NCBI RefSeq assembly: GCF_000024425.1
Contig: NC_013946.1
Coordinates: 310,001-374,000, forward strand
Origin: Meiothermus ruber DSM 1279
GTDB taxonomy: Bacteria; Deinococcota; Deinococci; Deinococcales; Thermaceae
Length of the DNA stretch: 64,000 nucleotides
Direction of reading: 5' to 3'
Shown: piece by piece, positions 6,317 through 15,093 of the stretch
Position numbering within the stretch: the stretch's first letter is position 1
Layout of the letters: the number at the start of each line of letters is the position of its first letter
Notes under the pieces: model-generated
Seen by the model: only the letters and a program-made list of their open reading frames with translations
Database searches by the model: none
What the model was told of the DNA's origin: nothing
Translations under genes and position numbers: made by a program

Positions 6317-8830
6317 ATGTCCGTTCTGAGCCCCAGCGCCCTCGAGCTTCTCGCGACCGCCCCGGCAGTGGTGGTGGCCCCGGTGGGTATCGGCTTCGCC
6401 CAGACCGATCTAGAGGCTTGGGCGCACAAAACCAGACGCCGCATCTTGCGCGACCCCGCCGAGTTTTCCGGTCTGGCACCTACTCTAATTTTGCCCCAAC
6501 GACGCTCCGACTTGGAGCGCCTGAACTCGAGCGACCCTCGAGACTTTCTTTTTCTCCGTGAATCCGATCTACTCTTCAGCCACGACGAATGGCAGCAGGC
6601 CGTGAGCACGCAGCAAACCTACGCCGAGACCGGCGGCTGGCCCGAGGCACTGGCTCTGTTGCAGCGAATCGTCCTACAGCCTGGTGAGTCGTTGGTGCGA
6701 CATCCCCTTTGTGTGGCTCGGCTGGGGTCGCTGCTACCCAAGGATATTCCTCGCGAAATTCTAGCCAAAGCGGCCCAAAGCCCACTTTTAATTCCCGAAC
6801 TGTACGGGCTGCTAGGTCTAGATGACACATCCGTTGCTGAACTCTACGACCGGGGCCTGCTTTATGCCCAGGGTTCCGGTTTGGCCATGCCCAAGCTGTT
6901 GCGGCTCTACCTACGGGGTTCTATTCCTGCCGAAGTGGCCCGGTTCATCGAGATAACATTGTTGGCCAGTGGTCATGTGACGGCTGTCCTGGAGTTGCTG
7001 GCCGAGCAGGGTGAATGGGAACGGTACCTGCGGCTCTTGACTGAGACGTTTTCGACCGCTCTTGGCAACGCCTATCTGCGCGAGTGGCTGGCTCTGGTTC
7101 CACCAAAGTACCGAGATTTGCCTGTCTATCGTTATCTGGCTACCTATCTGGCTCGCTTCGCGGGCCATACCACACTCATGGAAAAAGAGCTGGTGGAGTT
7201 GTTGCCCTTGGCCGATGACCACCTTCGCCCCTTTGTGCTTAACGCTTATGGAGTTTCTCTGGGCATGCAAGCCAGGTATGAAGAGGCCATCGAAAAGTTT
7301 CGTGAGTGCCTCGAATCCAACAGTTCCAGGGTAGAAGGGATCACTGGAAAGGTTTTTCATAACCTGGGGGTGGCGTTTTTTCATCTCGGAAAATTAGCAC
7401 AGGCCCAAGATGCGCTTTTGCGTGCAGCAAGCATTTATCGCCAACTTGGGCTATTTGATCAAGAAGCCATTTCCCTGGCAACCTTGGCTCCGGTGGAGCT
7501 TTGCCTGGGTAATCCGCGGGAAGCGATTTCGCTCGTCGAGCGTGCCCTACCCTACATGAATAAGCTGGCAGCCGAGAGCTATCTCACAGCCGAAAACTTG
7601 GCCAAGGCCTGGATAATGTGCGGCGATATTTCAAATGCGGAAAGGCACCTTCTCGAGCTACCCGAACCAAAAAGAGATCTTCGCAGCCATTTGGTCACCA
7701 AGAAACGCTTGGGCGAGGTGTATTTATGGAAGGGGCGGTATGCAGAGGCAAAACAGTTGGTTGAGGAGGTTTTGTATAGCAACTTCAAGGATCAGGAAGT
7801 CCTGGACGACGTGCATTTACTGTTGAGCCGTATTGCTTTTCTGGAAGGCAAAACCGAGCAGGCTCGAGCCCATCTGAATAAGGTGGTGCGGAGTGTTCAT
7901 GCCATCACCGAGTCGGCCTGGCAAGGCCTGATCAACCTCGACACAGCCATCGCCGAGCTACGTCGGCTAGGGATGAAGTTCGATTTAGCCCGACTTCTGC
8001 TTCGCAAGGGCGATTTGGCTTCTTTACGAGAGGCGCTGGAGCTTAGTCGTACATACCAGTATGGCTTGCTCTTGCATCACCCACATTATGCTCACCTTTG
8101 GCGGCCTCTGGTGTTGGCCGATAAGGGTGCGCGAAGCGTTTTCCCGTTGCAGATAGGTACTTTCGGTTCTTTTGAGGCCAGGTTATTGGGTACAAAGCTT
8201 GACTTAAGCCGGTTCAAGACCCGCAAATCTGCGGTGTTGCTTACATATATGGCCCTTCATCCCAGTGCACACAACCGGGATAAACTGGCCGAGCTGTTTT
8301 GGAGCGATGTCTCCAATCCGCTGGCCTCCCTCAACACCGCCGTCTCCGAGCTTAGAAAACTGTTCGACGCGCCGATCATGGAGGGTAATAAGGGCCAGGT
8401 ATGGCTGGCTTTCCCGGTTCAAACCGACCTGGCGGACTTTACTAAGAGCACCGAACCATTCCTGAAACAGCCCTTGCTCGATCCAAACCAAATTGGCCGC
8501 CTCGAGGCCCAACTAGCCCGCTTTGATGCACCTTGGCTTCCAGACTTTCCGGATTGGTTCGATGAAGAGCGCACGTTTGTGGAACACCGGAAGGCCAAAC
8601 TTTGGCGATTACTGGCCGATTTTTATGCCACTCGTGCTCCGCATAAGGCGGTTGCTGCCTATCAACGAGTGACCTGCCTCGAGCCCTTCAACGCCGAGGC
8701 TTGGGCCGGCCTGATGGAGCTTTACAACACACTTGGCGAAAAAAGCCTTGCTGAACAGGCTCAGGCAGCTATGCATAGGGCTATGCGGGAGCTCTTTCCA
8801 TTTGAACCGATCTTGTGTAACCAAAAATAG
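6317..8830 (+). CDS. SARP/MalT-like transcriptional regulator with TPR middle and BTAD C-terminus
   Basis: This 837-residue protein (ATG 6317; GTG 6308 possible) has an N-terminal stretch resembling a MalT-type P-loop, APVGIGFAQTDLEAWA, in which the GKT/S of Walker A is lost. A long helical-repeat region of TPR type follows (about 270-560). Near residue 610 an OmpR-type winged-helix domain begins (KSAVLLTYMALHPSAHNRDK, FWSDVS), then a bacterial transcriptional activator domain (AYQRVTCLEPFNAEAWAGLM). Such proteins bind DNA and respond to partners through TPRs. It lies just downstream of the peptide module but carries the native CTCGAG signature. Its target is unknown. Confidence 0.78.
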   Translation: MSVLSPSALELLATAPAVVVAPVGIGFAQTDLEAWAHKTRRRILRDPAEFSGLAPTLILPQRRSDLERLNSSDPRDFLFLRESDLLFSHDEWQQAVSTQQTYAETGGWPEALALLQRIVLQPGESLVRHPLCVARLGSLLPKDIPREILAKAAQSPLLIPELYGLLGLDDTSVAELYDRGLLYAQGSGLAMPKLLRLYLRGSIPAEVARFIEITLLASGHVTAVLELLAEQGEWERYLRLLTETFSTALGNAYLREWLALVPPKYRDLPVYRYLATYLARFAGHTTLMEKELVELLPLADDHLRPFVLNAYGVSLGMQARYEEAIEKFRECLESNSSRVEGITGKVFHNLGVAFFHLGKLAQAQDALLRAASIYRQLGLFDQEAISLATLAPVELCLGNPREAISLVERALPYMNKLAAESYLTAENLAKAWIMCGDISNAERHLLELPEPKRDLRSHLVTKKRLGEVYLWKGRYAEAKQLVEEVLYSNFKDQEVLDDVHLLLSRIAFLEGKTEQARAHLNKVVRSVHAITESAWQGLINLDTAIAELRRLGMKFDLARLLLRKGDLASLREALELSRTYQYGLLLHHPHYAHLWRPLVLADKGARSVFPLQIGTFGSFEARLLGTKLDLSRFKTRKSAVLLTYMALHPSAHNRDKLAELFWSDVSNPLASLNTAVSELRKLFDAPIMEGNKGQVWLAFPVQTDLADFTKSTEPFLKQPLLDPNQIGRLEAQLARFDAPWLPDFPDWFDEERTFVEHRKAKLWRLLADFYATRAPHKAVAAYQRVTCLEPFNAEAWAGLMELYNTLGEKSLAEQAQAAMHRAMRELFPFEPILCNQK

Positions 8831-8914
8831 AGCCTGCAATCGGTTTGTAAGAAACCCCTGTATGTGCTATCTGGATCCGCCTATGTGGAATAAAGAGGGG
8901 GTCTGTTGTAGGAG

Positions 8915-10258
8915 CTACCCGCCCAGCAGTTGCCGGTAGAGGGCCAGGTACTCGCGGGCCGGCCCATCCCAGGAAAAATCCTGCTGCATGGCCCGTTTAG
9001 CTACCGCCTCCCGGTCGGGGTGCTTGAGAAACTCGTGCACCCCGTGCAGGATGCCCCCGGCGTCCATGGCGTCGAACATGAAGCCGGTTTCCCAGTGCTT
9101 TACGGTGTCCAGCAGGCCGCCCACGGCCCGCACGATGGGCGGGGTTCCGTAGCGCATGGCGATGAGCTGGGCCAGCCCGCAGGGCTCGAAGCGCGAAGGC
9201 ATTAGGAATCCGTCGGAGCCGGCATAGATGCGGTGGGCCAGGGGTTCGTTGTAGCCCTGCACGTAGGCCAGGCGGCCCTTGAGGTGCGCGGCCATCCAGG
9301 CGAAGGTGCGCTCGAGGTGGGGGTCTCCGCTGCCCAGCACCACCAGGTTGACCCCCAGGCCCATCAGGCCGTCCACCGCATCGGCAATCAAATCAATCCC
9401 TTTCTGATGGGCAAAACGCGAGACCACCCCCAGGGTGGGGCGGTCTTCCAGGCCCAGCTCCGAGAGCAGCAGGGCCCGGTTGCGGGTCTTGCCCGAGAGG
9501 TCGCTGGCGCTGTAGTGGTGCTCCAGGTAAGGGTCGGTGGCGGGGTTCCAGTACGCGGTGTCGAGGCCGTTCAGGATGCCCCGCAGCTTCCACTGCTGGG
9601 CCCGCAGCACCCCATCGAGGCCTTCGCCCCCTTCGGGGGTGGTGATCTCCCAGGCGTAGCGGGGCGAGACCGTGGTCACGGCATCGGCGTTCACAATCCC
9701 GGCTTTCATCAGGTTGATCGAGCCGTGGTGCTCGAGGCCCGCCCCGTAGTAGGTCTCACCCGGCAGGCGCGTCCAGGCGTAGAAGTCCTGCGAACCCCAG
9801 ACCCCCTGGTAGGCCAGGTTGTGGATGGTGTAGACCGTGCGGCCCCTGAACCAGCCCAGGTTGCGCAGCAGCGGCAGCAGGGCGGCCTGCCAGTCATGGG
9901 TGTGCACGAGATCAAAATCGCGCAGCAGCTCGGCGGTAGCCATGGCGAAGCGCACGAAGCGGCGGAAGTCGTCGTCGTAGCCGTAGGGCTTGTCGCGGGC
10001 AAAATCCCCCAGCCCCACCAGCACGTAGCGCACCCCGCCGTGCTCGGCGTGGCCGATCCCAATCTTCTCGCGCTGGCCTTCGAAGTTGAACCAGGCCTCG
10101 CCCACGTAGTAGCCCTGGATGCCCCAGTACCAGGGGATGAAGATGGTGGGTTCGAGGCCCTGCTTTTTCAGGGCCTGGGGCAGGCTTCCAATCACATCGG
10201 CCAGCCCCCCCACCTTGGCAAAGGGGAAGGCTTCGGAGGCAACAAAGGCAACTTTCAT
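8915..10258 (-). CDS. glgA: Glycogen synthase (ADP-glucose type)
   Basis: The 447-residue protein starts MKVAFVASEAFPFAKVGGLA, where the KVGGL motif near the N-terminus binds ADP-glucose in GT5 enzymes. It has the C-terminal nucleotide-sugar motif SRFEPCGLAQLIAMRYGT followed by AVGGLLDTV. It transfers glucose from ADP-glucose to the non-reducing end of alpha-1,4-glucan in the cytoplasm. glgC lies about 1.3 kb upstream on the same strand and makes the substrate, with two unrelated small genes between. Confidence 0.95.
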   Translation of the reverse strand: MKVAFVASEAFPFAKVGGLADVIGSLPQALKKQGLEPTIFIPWYWGIQGYYVGEAWFNFEGQREKIGIGHAEHGGVRYVLVGLGDFARDKPYGYDDDFRRFVRFAMATAELLRDFDLVHTHDWQAALLPLLRNLGWFRGRTVYTIHNLAYQGVWGSQDFYAWTRLPGETYYGAGLEHHGSINLMKAGIVNADAVTTVSPRYAWEITTPEGGEGLDGVLRAQQWKLRGILNGLDTAYWNPATDPYLEHHYSASDLSGKTRNRALLLSELGLEDRPTLGVVSRFAHQKGIDLIADAVDGLMGLGVNLVVLGSGDPHLERTFAWMAAHLKGRLAYVQGYNEPLAHRIYAGSDGFLMPSRFEPCGLAQLIAMRYGTPPIVRAVGGLLDTVKHWETGFMFDAMDAGGILHGVHEFLKHPDREAVAKRAMQQDFSWDGPAREYLALYRQLLGG

Positions 10259-10273
10259 AGAGGTAAAGGCAGT

Positions 10274-10702
10274 TTACCCCTTTGGCTGGGTTTGTTCACG
10301 CCAGACCCCCTCCGGCAGCCAGAGGCCCGAGACGCTTCGCATGGCCTCTAGGCTGGGGTAGGTATACACCCAGACCGCGCAGGGTTGCGGGGCCTGCTGG
10401 CTCAGGTAGGCCGTGGCGGAGATGCGCCGGTACTCGCGGCCTTCGTCCTCGAGTTCGTCGAGCAGCTCGAGCGCGTGCGCTAGATCGGCAAACCACTGCA
10501 CCTCGCCCCAGACCCGCCCCTCCCCCCGCACCACCCCCGGGTAGGCATAGGGGCGCACCTCGCTTCTGGGAATATGAAAAAGCCTGAAACCTTCTATGTA
10601 GGCCTCGGCTGAGCGCAGCCAACCGGCCGCTTTCGAGACCTGGAAGTTGCGCTCGCCCTGCTTGAGGGTGCCATAGACAAAAACCGCTTCTGGAGCATTC
10701 AT
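10274..10702 (-). CDS. Gamma-glutamylcyclotransferase-like (AIG2/GGCT fold) protein
   Basis: The protein has 142 residues. Near the N-terminus VYGTLKQGERN is the phosphate-loop-like motif of the AIG2/GGCT fold, and LLDELEDEGREYRR matches the region that carries the conserved acidic residue. Family members cleave gamma-glutamyl amines or dipeptides to 5-oxoproline, but substrates vary and cannot be deduced here. It lies 15 bases upstream of glgA on the same strand and may share its transcript. An assignment to glutathione metabolism is not supported by neighbours. Confidence 0.78.
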   Translation of the reverse strand: MNAPEAVFVYGTLKQGERNFQVSKAAGWLRSAEAYIEGFRLFHIPRSEVRPYAYPGVVRGEGRVWGEVQWFADLAHALELLDELEDEGREYRRISATAYLSQQAPQPCAVWVYTYPSLEAMRSVSGLWLPEGVWREQTQPKG

Positions 10703-10759
10703 CTTCAGCCAAGCATACCGGCCAGTGACTGCCTATGGTTGAGAAGTTTGCTGCACCAA

Positions 10760-11449
10760 TTACCGCCCCAGCAACAGCACCACCACCGGATACTCCGCCT
10801 CGGGTAGCGCAAGGAGCTTGCGCACCTCTTCGTCGTAGAAGGTGGCAGCCGGGTAGGCTTGCAACCCCAGGGCGGTGGCGGCCACCATCACCTCGCCCAC
10901 GGCGTAGCCCACCTCCAGCAGCGCATAGCGGAAGCCGCGCAGCCCGAAGACGGCCTCGGAGCGCTCCGGCACGGCGCTAAACACCACCAGGGCGGCCGAG
11001 GTCTCCACCGCTTCCAGATCCATCAGGGCGGCCCGCCAGCTTTGGGGGTCGAAGCGGCTGGAAAGCTGTTCTAGCTGGTGCTGCTTGGCGGCGTAGTGGT
11101 AGATGCCCTGGAAGGTGTCCTGCAGGCGTTGCACGGCCAGGTAGACCTCGAGCGGATACGCACCCCCCGCCGAGGGATACCCCCGCCCCTCCCGGCGCAC
11201 CGCCAGCGGGGCCAGCACCTGCGAAAGCTCGGCCTGGGTGATGGAGGAGCCCACCTTAGGGGTGGTGGGCGCCACCCTCGAGAGCACCCGCCACACCGCC
11301 GGGCCCCCGTCGCGGGCCGGCTCTGCAAGCTCAACCGACTCCAGCGGGTTGGCATAGACCTTGGCCGCTGGGGCCCGCCCGCCCGGCAGCTCGTCTCCGG
11401 GGAAAATGCGCGTTAGGCGGTAAAAAACCTTGCCGGGGTGCTTGTCCAT
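10760..11449 (-). CDS. SagB-type nitroreductase-family oxidoreductase
   Basis: This 229-residue protein has the SagB/ThcOx nitroreductase pattern: RGYPSAGGAYPLEVYLAVQR (FMN-binding Ser region), GIYHYAAKQHQLEQL, and a C-terminal GEVMVAATALGLQAYPAATF. Family members bind FMN and oxidise azolines in peptide natural products or act as general reductases. No YcaO cyclodehydratase or azole precursor lies nearby, so a role in peptide modification is not supported. It sits between glgC and the GGCT-like gene on the same strand. Confidence 0.75.
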   Translation of the reverse strand: MDKHPGKVFYRLTRIFPGDELPGGRAPAAKVYANPLESVELAEPARDGGPAVWRVLSRVAPTTPKVGSSITQAELSQVLAPLAVRREGRGYPSAGGAYPLEVYLAVQRLQDTFQGIYHYAAKQHQLEQLSSRFDPQSWRAALMDLEAVETSAALVVFSAVPERSEAVFGLRGFRYALLEVGYAVGEVMVAATALGLQAYPAATFYDEEVRKLLALPEAEYPVVVLLLGR

Positions 11450-11517
11450 AAAGGCCGATGGCCGATAGCCGACAGTGTACAGCAGAGCTCTTGAGGCTAC
11501 AGGCTACCAGCTTCGGG

Positions 11518-12759
11518 CTAAAATCTGTAGCTCTTGGGCACCACCACGATCCCTTCCGGGGTGACGGTGAAGCCCCGAGCCCGGTCGGCCTCGAGGTCGT
11601 AGCCAATCTCGGTGTGGGGCGGAATAATCACGTTTTTGTCCACAATGGTGTTGCGCAGCTTGGCATAGCGCCCCACCTCCACCTCGTCGAAGAGCACGCT
11701 GCGCTCGACCAGGGCATAGGAATTGATGCGGGTTCGACGGAAGATCACCGACTCGCGGATGGTGCCGCCGGAGATAATGCAGCCCCCGGCAATCAGGCTA
11801 TTGAAAGCCTGCCCGGTGCGGGCCCCGGCCTCGTGCACAAACTTGGCCGGTGGCGAGTTAAAGTTGGCCGCCCGCAGGGGCCATTCGGGGTTGTATAGGT
11901 CGAACTCCGGGGTGACCTGGATCAGATCCATGCTGGCCTCAAAGTAGGCATCAATAGTGCCCACGTCGCGCCAGTAGGTGTTGGGGCCGCTCTGACCGGG
12001 GATGGGGTTGCGCTTGAAGTCGTAGACCTGGATGCGATAACCCTCGCTCAGGGCGCGGGGGATTACGTCCTTGCCGAAGTCGTGCGAGGAGTTGGGGTCT
12101 TTGGCGTCGTGCTCGAGCTTCTCCACCAGGGCTTCGGTGCGGAAGATGTAGTTGCCCATCGAGACCAGGGCCAGATCGGGCTTGCCAGGGATGGGGGTGG
12201 GGTTTTTGGGTTTTTCCTGAAAGCCCACCATGCGCCACTGGTCGTCCACCTGCAGCACCCCAAAACGGCTGGCCTGCTCGATGGGCACGGGGTAGGCCGC
12301 GATGGTGAGGTCGGCCTTGTGGTCGTTGTGGTAGTCCAGCATGTGGGCGATGTTCATCTTGAAGATGTGGTCGCCCCCGAAAATTGCCACGTGCTCGGGT
12401 TTATGGTTGTTGATGAGGTGTAAGTTCTGGTAGATGGCGTCGGCGGTGCCGCGGTACCAGACCGGCCCCAGCTCCTCGTAGCGGTACATCTGGGCCGGCA
12501 CCAGCAGAATGAAAGCATCCTCCAGGAAGCCCCCAAACCGCCAGTGTCGCTGCACGTGTTCGGTGAGGGACTGGGCTTTGAACTGGGTGAGTACATAAAT
12601 CCCATAGATTCCCGAGTTCAGGAAGTTGTTGAGCACAAAGTCGATGATGCGGTAGCGGGCCCCGAAGGGCACCGAGGGTTTGGCGCGCTTGGCCGTGAGA
12701 GGGAAGAGCCTTGAACCCTGACCCCCCGCGAGAATCATCCCCAAAACTCGCATAGACAT
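11518..12759 (-). CDS. glgC: Glucose-1-phosphate adenylyltransferase (ADP-glucose pyrophosphorylase)
   Basis: The 413-residue protein opens with the nucleotidyltransferase loop [20 protein letters not shown] and continues with [16 protein letters not shown]; the C-terminus forms a left-handed beta-helix ([17 protein letters not shown]). It makes ADP-glucose from glucose-1-phosphate and ATP, the committed step of glycogen synthesis, and is usually allosterically regulated. AAAGGAGG lies about 10 bases before ATG 12759. With glgA downstream it forms a partial glycogen locus. Confidence 0.95.
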   Translation of the reverse strand: MSMRVLGMILAGGQGSRLFPLTAKRAKPSVPFGARYRIIDFVLNNFLNSGIYGIYVLTQFKAQSLTEHVQRHWRFGGFLEDAFILLVPAQMYRYEELGPVWYRGTADAIYQNLHLINNHKPEHVAIFGGDHIFKMNIAHMLDYHNDHKADLTIAAYPVPIEQASRFGVLQVDDQWRMVGFQEKPKNPTPIPGKPDLALVSMGNYIFRTEALVEKLEHDAKDPNSSHDFGKDVIPRALSEGYRIQVYDFKRNPIPGQSGPNTYWRDVGTIDAYFEASMDLIQVTPEFDLYNPEWPLRAANFNSPPAKFVHEAGARTGQAFNSLIAGGCIISGGTIRESVIFRRTRINSYALVERSVLFDEVEVGRYAKLRNTIVDKNVIIPPHTEIGYDLEADRARGFTVTPEGIVVVPKSYRF

Positions 12760-12864
12760 GACGAAGTTGCCTCCTTTGCCAACAGCATAACAGGCCTTGG
12801 GTTGTGCTAAAAGCCTGGGGTAGGCGTCCGCCCTGGCTCAGGTTATTGGCGAGCGGGCTGTGGG

Positions 12865-12870
12865 TATACT
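12865..12870 (+). promoter_or_regulatory. -10 element (TATACT) of the lonC gene; transcript probably leaderless
   Basis: TATACT ends 8 bases before ATG 12879, which places the expected start of transcription at or next to the ATG. No Shine-Dalgarno is present between them. No good -35 hexamer is seen at 16-18 bases. Confidence 0.55.
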
Positions 12871-12878
12871 TTTGCAGC

Positions 12879-15047
12879 ATGAGGCTTTCTTACGAGGCGC
12901 TCGAGTGGCGCACCCCCATCGAAAATTCCGCCGAACCGGTCTCCCTACCACCACCCCCGCCTTTTTTTGGTCAGGAGCGGGCACGAGAGGCACTGGAGCT
13001 GGCGCTTCGGGGAGGGTTCCACGCCTACCTGGTGGGGCCCTCCAGCCTGGGCAAGCACGAGGCCCTGCTGGCGTACCTGAGCACCCAGAGCGTGGAAACC
13101 CCGCCCGACCTGCTGTACGTGCCCCTCTCGGAGCGCAAGGTGGCGGTGCTGACCCTGCCCAGCGGGCAGGAAATTCACCTGGCCGAGGCGGTGGAGGGCC
13201 TCTTGCTGGAGGTCAACCGGCTGGACGAGCTGTTCCGTCAGGGCTCTTTTCTGCGGGAAAAAACCCAGCTCGAGGCCCGCTTCAAAGCGGCCCGTGAACA
13301 GCAACTGGCTGCGCTACAACAGGAGGCCCAGGAAGCCGGCTTTGCCCTTTCGGTCAACGGTGAGCGGCTGGAGCTTACCGGCCCCGGCCCGGTGCCCGCC
13401 GAGCTCAGCGCCCGGCTGGAGGAGGTTACCCTGGGCAGCCTGGCTGCTTCCGCCGAGCTCGAGGTCGCCCTCCGGCGGTTGCGCCGCGACTGGGCCCTGC
13501 ACTACCTTAATAACCGCTTTGAACCGCTGTTTCAGCGCTTCCCCCAGGCCAGAACCTACCTCGAGGCCCTGCGGGCCCGCCTGGCCCGCTACGCCGAGAC
13601 CGGCGAGCCCCTCGACCCGGCCCAGTGGCGGCCCAACCTGCTCACCTCCTCCAGCAGCGGCACCCCGCCCCCCATCGTCTACGAACCCTACGCCACGGCC
13701 CCCCGGCTTTTTGGACGGCTGGACTACCTGGTGGATCGGGGGGTGTGGAGCACCAATGTCAGCCTGATCCGCCCCGGCGCGGTGCACCGCGCCCAGGGGG
13801 GGTATCTGATCCTGGATGCCCTGAGCCTCAAGCGCGAGGGCACCTGGGAGGCCTTCAAGCGGGCCTTGCGCAACGGCCAGGTTGAGCCGGTGACCGAGCC
13901 CCAGGCCCCGGCGGGCCTCGAGGTAGAACCCTTTCCCATCCAGATGCAGGTGATGCTGGTGGGCACCCCCGAGGCCTTCGAGGCGCTGGAGGAAGACCCG
14001 GCCTTCAGCGAGCTGTTCCGCATCCGGGTGGAGTTCTCGCCCACCCTGCCAGCCAGCCCTGAAAACCGCGCGGCCCTGGGGGGGTGGCTCCAGACCCAGG
14101 GCTTCCAGCTCACCCAGGGCGGCCTCACCCGGCTTTACGACGAGGCCCGGCGCAGCGCCGAGCAGCGCGACCGCATGGATGCCCGCCTGGTGGAGATTCG
14201 GGCCCTGGCCGAGGAGGCCGCCGTTCTGGGGGAGGGCCTTGTCAGCGCCGAGTCCGTGGAAAGGGCCATTGCAGCCCGTGAACACCGGAGCTTTCTCTCC
14301 GAGGAGGAGTTTTTGCGGGCGGTGCGGGAGGGGGTTATTAGCCTGCGCACGACTGGAAAAGCGGTGGGCGAGGTCAACAGCCTGGTGGTGGTCGAGGCCG
14401 CGCCCTACTGGGGCCGCCCGGCCCGCCTGACCGCTCGAGCCGCCCCCGGCCGCGATCACCTGGTTTCCATCGATCGTGAGGCGGGTCTGGGCGGGCAGAT
14501 TTTCCACAAAGCGGTGCTGACCCTGGCGGGTTATCTGCGCAGCCGCTACACCGAGCACGGCTCTCTGCCGGTGACGATCAGCCTGGCCTTCGAGCAAAAT
14601 TACGTCTCCATCGAAGGCGACTCGGCTGGGCTGGCCGAGCTGGTGGCAGCGCTCTCGGCCATCGGCAACTTTCCCCTGCGGCAGGACCTGGCCGTGACCG
14701 GTGCGGTAGACCAGACCGGCAAGGTGCTGGCGGTGGGGGCCATCAACGCCAAGGTGGAGGGCTTCTTCCGGGTCTGCAAAACGCTGGGGCTGAGCGGAAC
14801 CCAGGGGGTGATCCTGCCCCAAGCCAACCTCGCCAACCTGACCCTGCGGGCCGAGGTGCTCGAGGCCATCCGGGCCGGGCAGTTCCACATCTACGCGGTC
14901 GAGACGGCTGAACAGGCCCTCGAGCTACTGGCCGACGCGCGTATGGAGGGTTACCGGGGTTTGCAGGACAAGATTCGGGCCGGCCTGGAGGCTTTTGCCA
15001 AGCTCGAGGAGGGCCAAGACAAAGAAGACAAAGAAAATAGCCAGTAA
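12879..15047 (+). CDS. lonC: LonC-type ATP-independent Lon-like protease
   Basis: From ATG 12879 the protein has 722 residues. The AAA+ module is degenerate: the Walker A position reads VGPSSLGKHEALLAY. A coiled-coil insertion (about 110-230) replaces the usual Lon N-domain. The Lon protease domain carries the catalytic Ser582 (GDSAG) and Lys625 (INAKVEG). These are the numbers I recall for the Meiothermus taiwanensis LonC, which degrades unfolded substrates without ATP; the match also supports this start over the longer frame from 12804. It is a cytoplasmic protein-quality-control enzyme and appears to be transcribed alone. Confidence 0.93.
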   Translation: MRLSYEALEWRTPIENSAEPVSLPPPPPFFGQERAREALELALRGGFHAYLVGPSSLGKHEALLAYLSTQSVETPPDLLYVPLSERKVAVLTLPSGQEIHLAEAVEGLLLEVNRLDELFRQGSFLREKTQLEARFKAAREQQLAALQQEAQEAGFALSVNGERLELTGPGPVPAELSARLEEVTLGSLAASAELEVALRRLRRDWALHYLNNRFEPLFQRFPQARTYLEALRARLARYAETGEPLDPAQWRPNLLTSSSSGTPPPIVYEPYATAPRLFGRLDYLVDRGVWSTNVSLIRPGAVHRAQGGYLILDALSLKREGTWEAFKRALRNGQVEPVTEPQAPAGLEVEPFPIQMQVMLVGTPEAFEALEEDPAFSELFRIRVEFSPTLPASPENRAALGGWLQTQGFQLTQGGLTRLYDEARRSAEQRDRMDARLVEIRALAEEAAVLGEGLVSAESVERAIAAREHRSFLSEEEFLRAVREGVISLRTTGKAVGEVNSLVVVEAAPYWGRPARLTARAAPGRDHLVSIDREAGLGGQIFHKAVLTLAGYLRSRYTEHGSLPVTISLAFEQNYVSIEGDSAGLAELVAALSAIGNFPLRQDLAVTGAVDQTGKVLAVGAINAKVEGFFRVCKTLGLSGTQGVILPQANLANLTLRAEVLEAIRAGQFHIYAVETAEQALELLADARMEGYRGLQDKIRAGLEAFAKLEEGQDKEDKENSQ

Positions 15048-15093
15048 CCCGGCTACCACAGTTTGCCATTGGCTCTTTGCATATCATGCAGCT

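Noticed and set aside
10760-11449. SagB-like protein as part of an azole-peptide (RiPP) system
   Set aside because: No YcaO cyclodehydratase or precursor peptide gene is within reach; neighbours are glycogen genes. Kept as an oxidoreductase only.
13314-14888. A 524-residue open frame on the minus strand within lonC
   Set aside because: The plus-strand frame encodes an unmistakable Lon protease. The antisense frame is a G+C-rich shadow with Gly/Gln/His-rich sequence and no motif.
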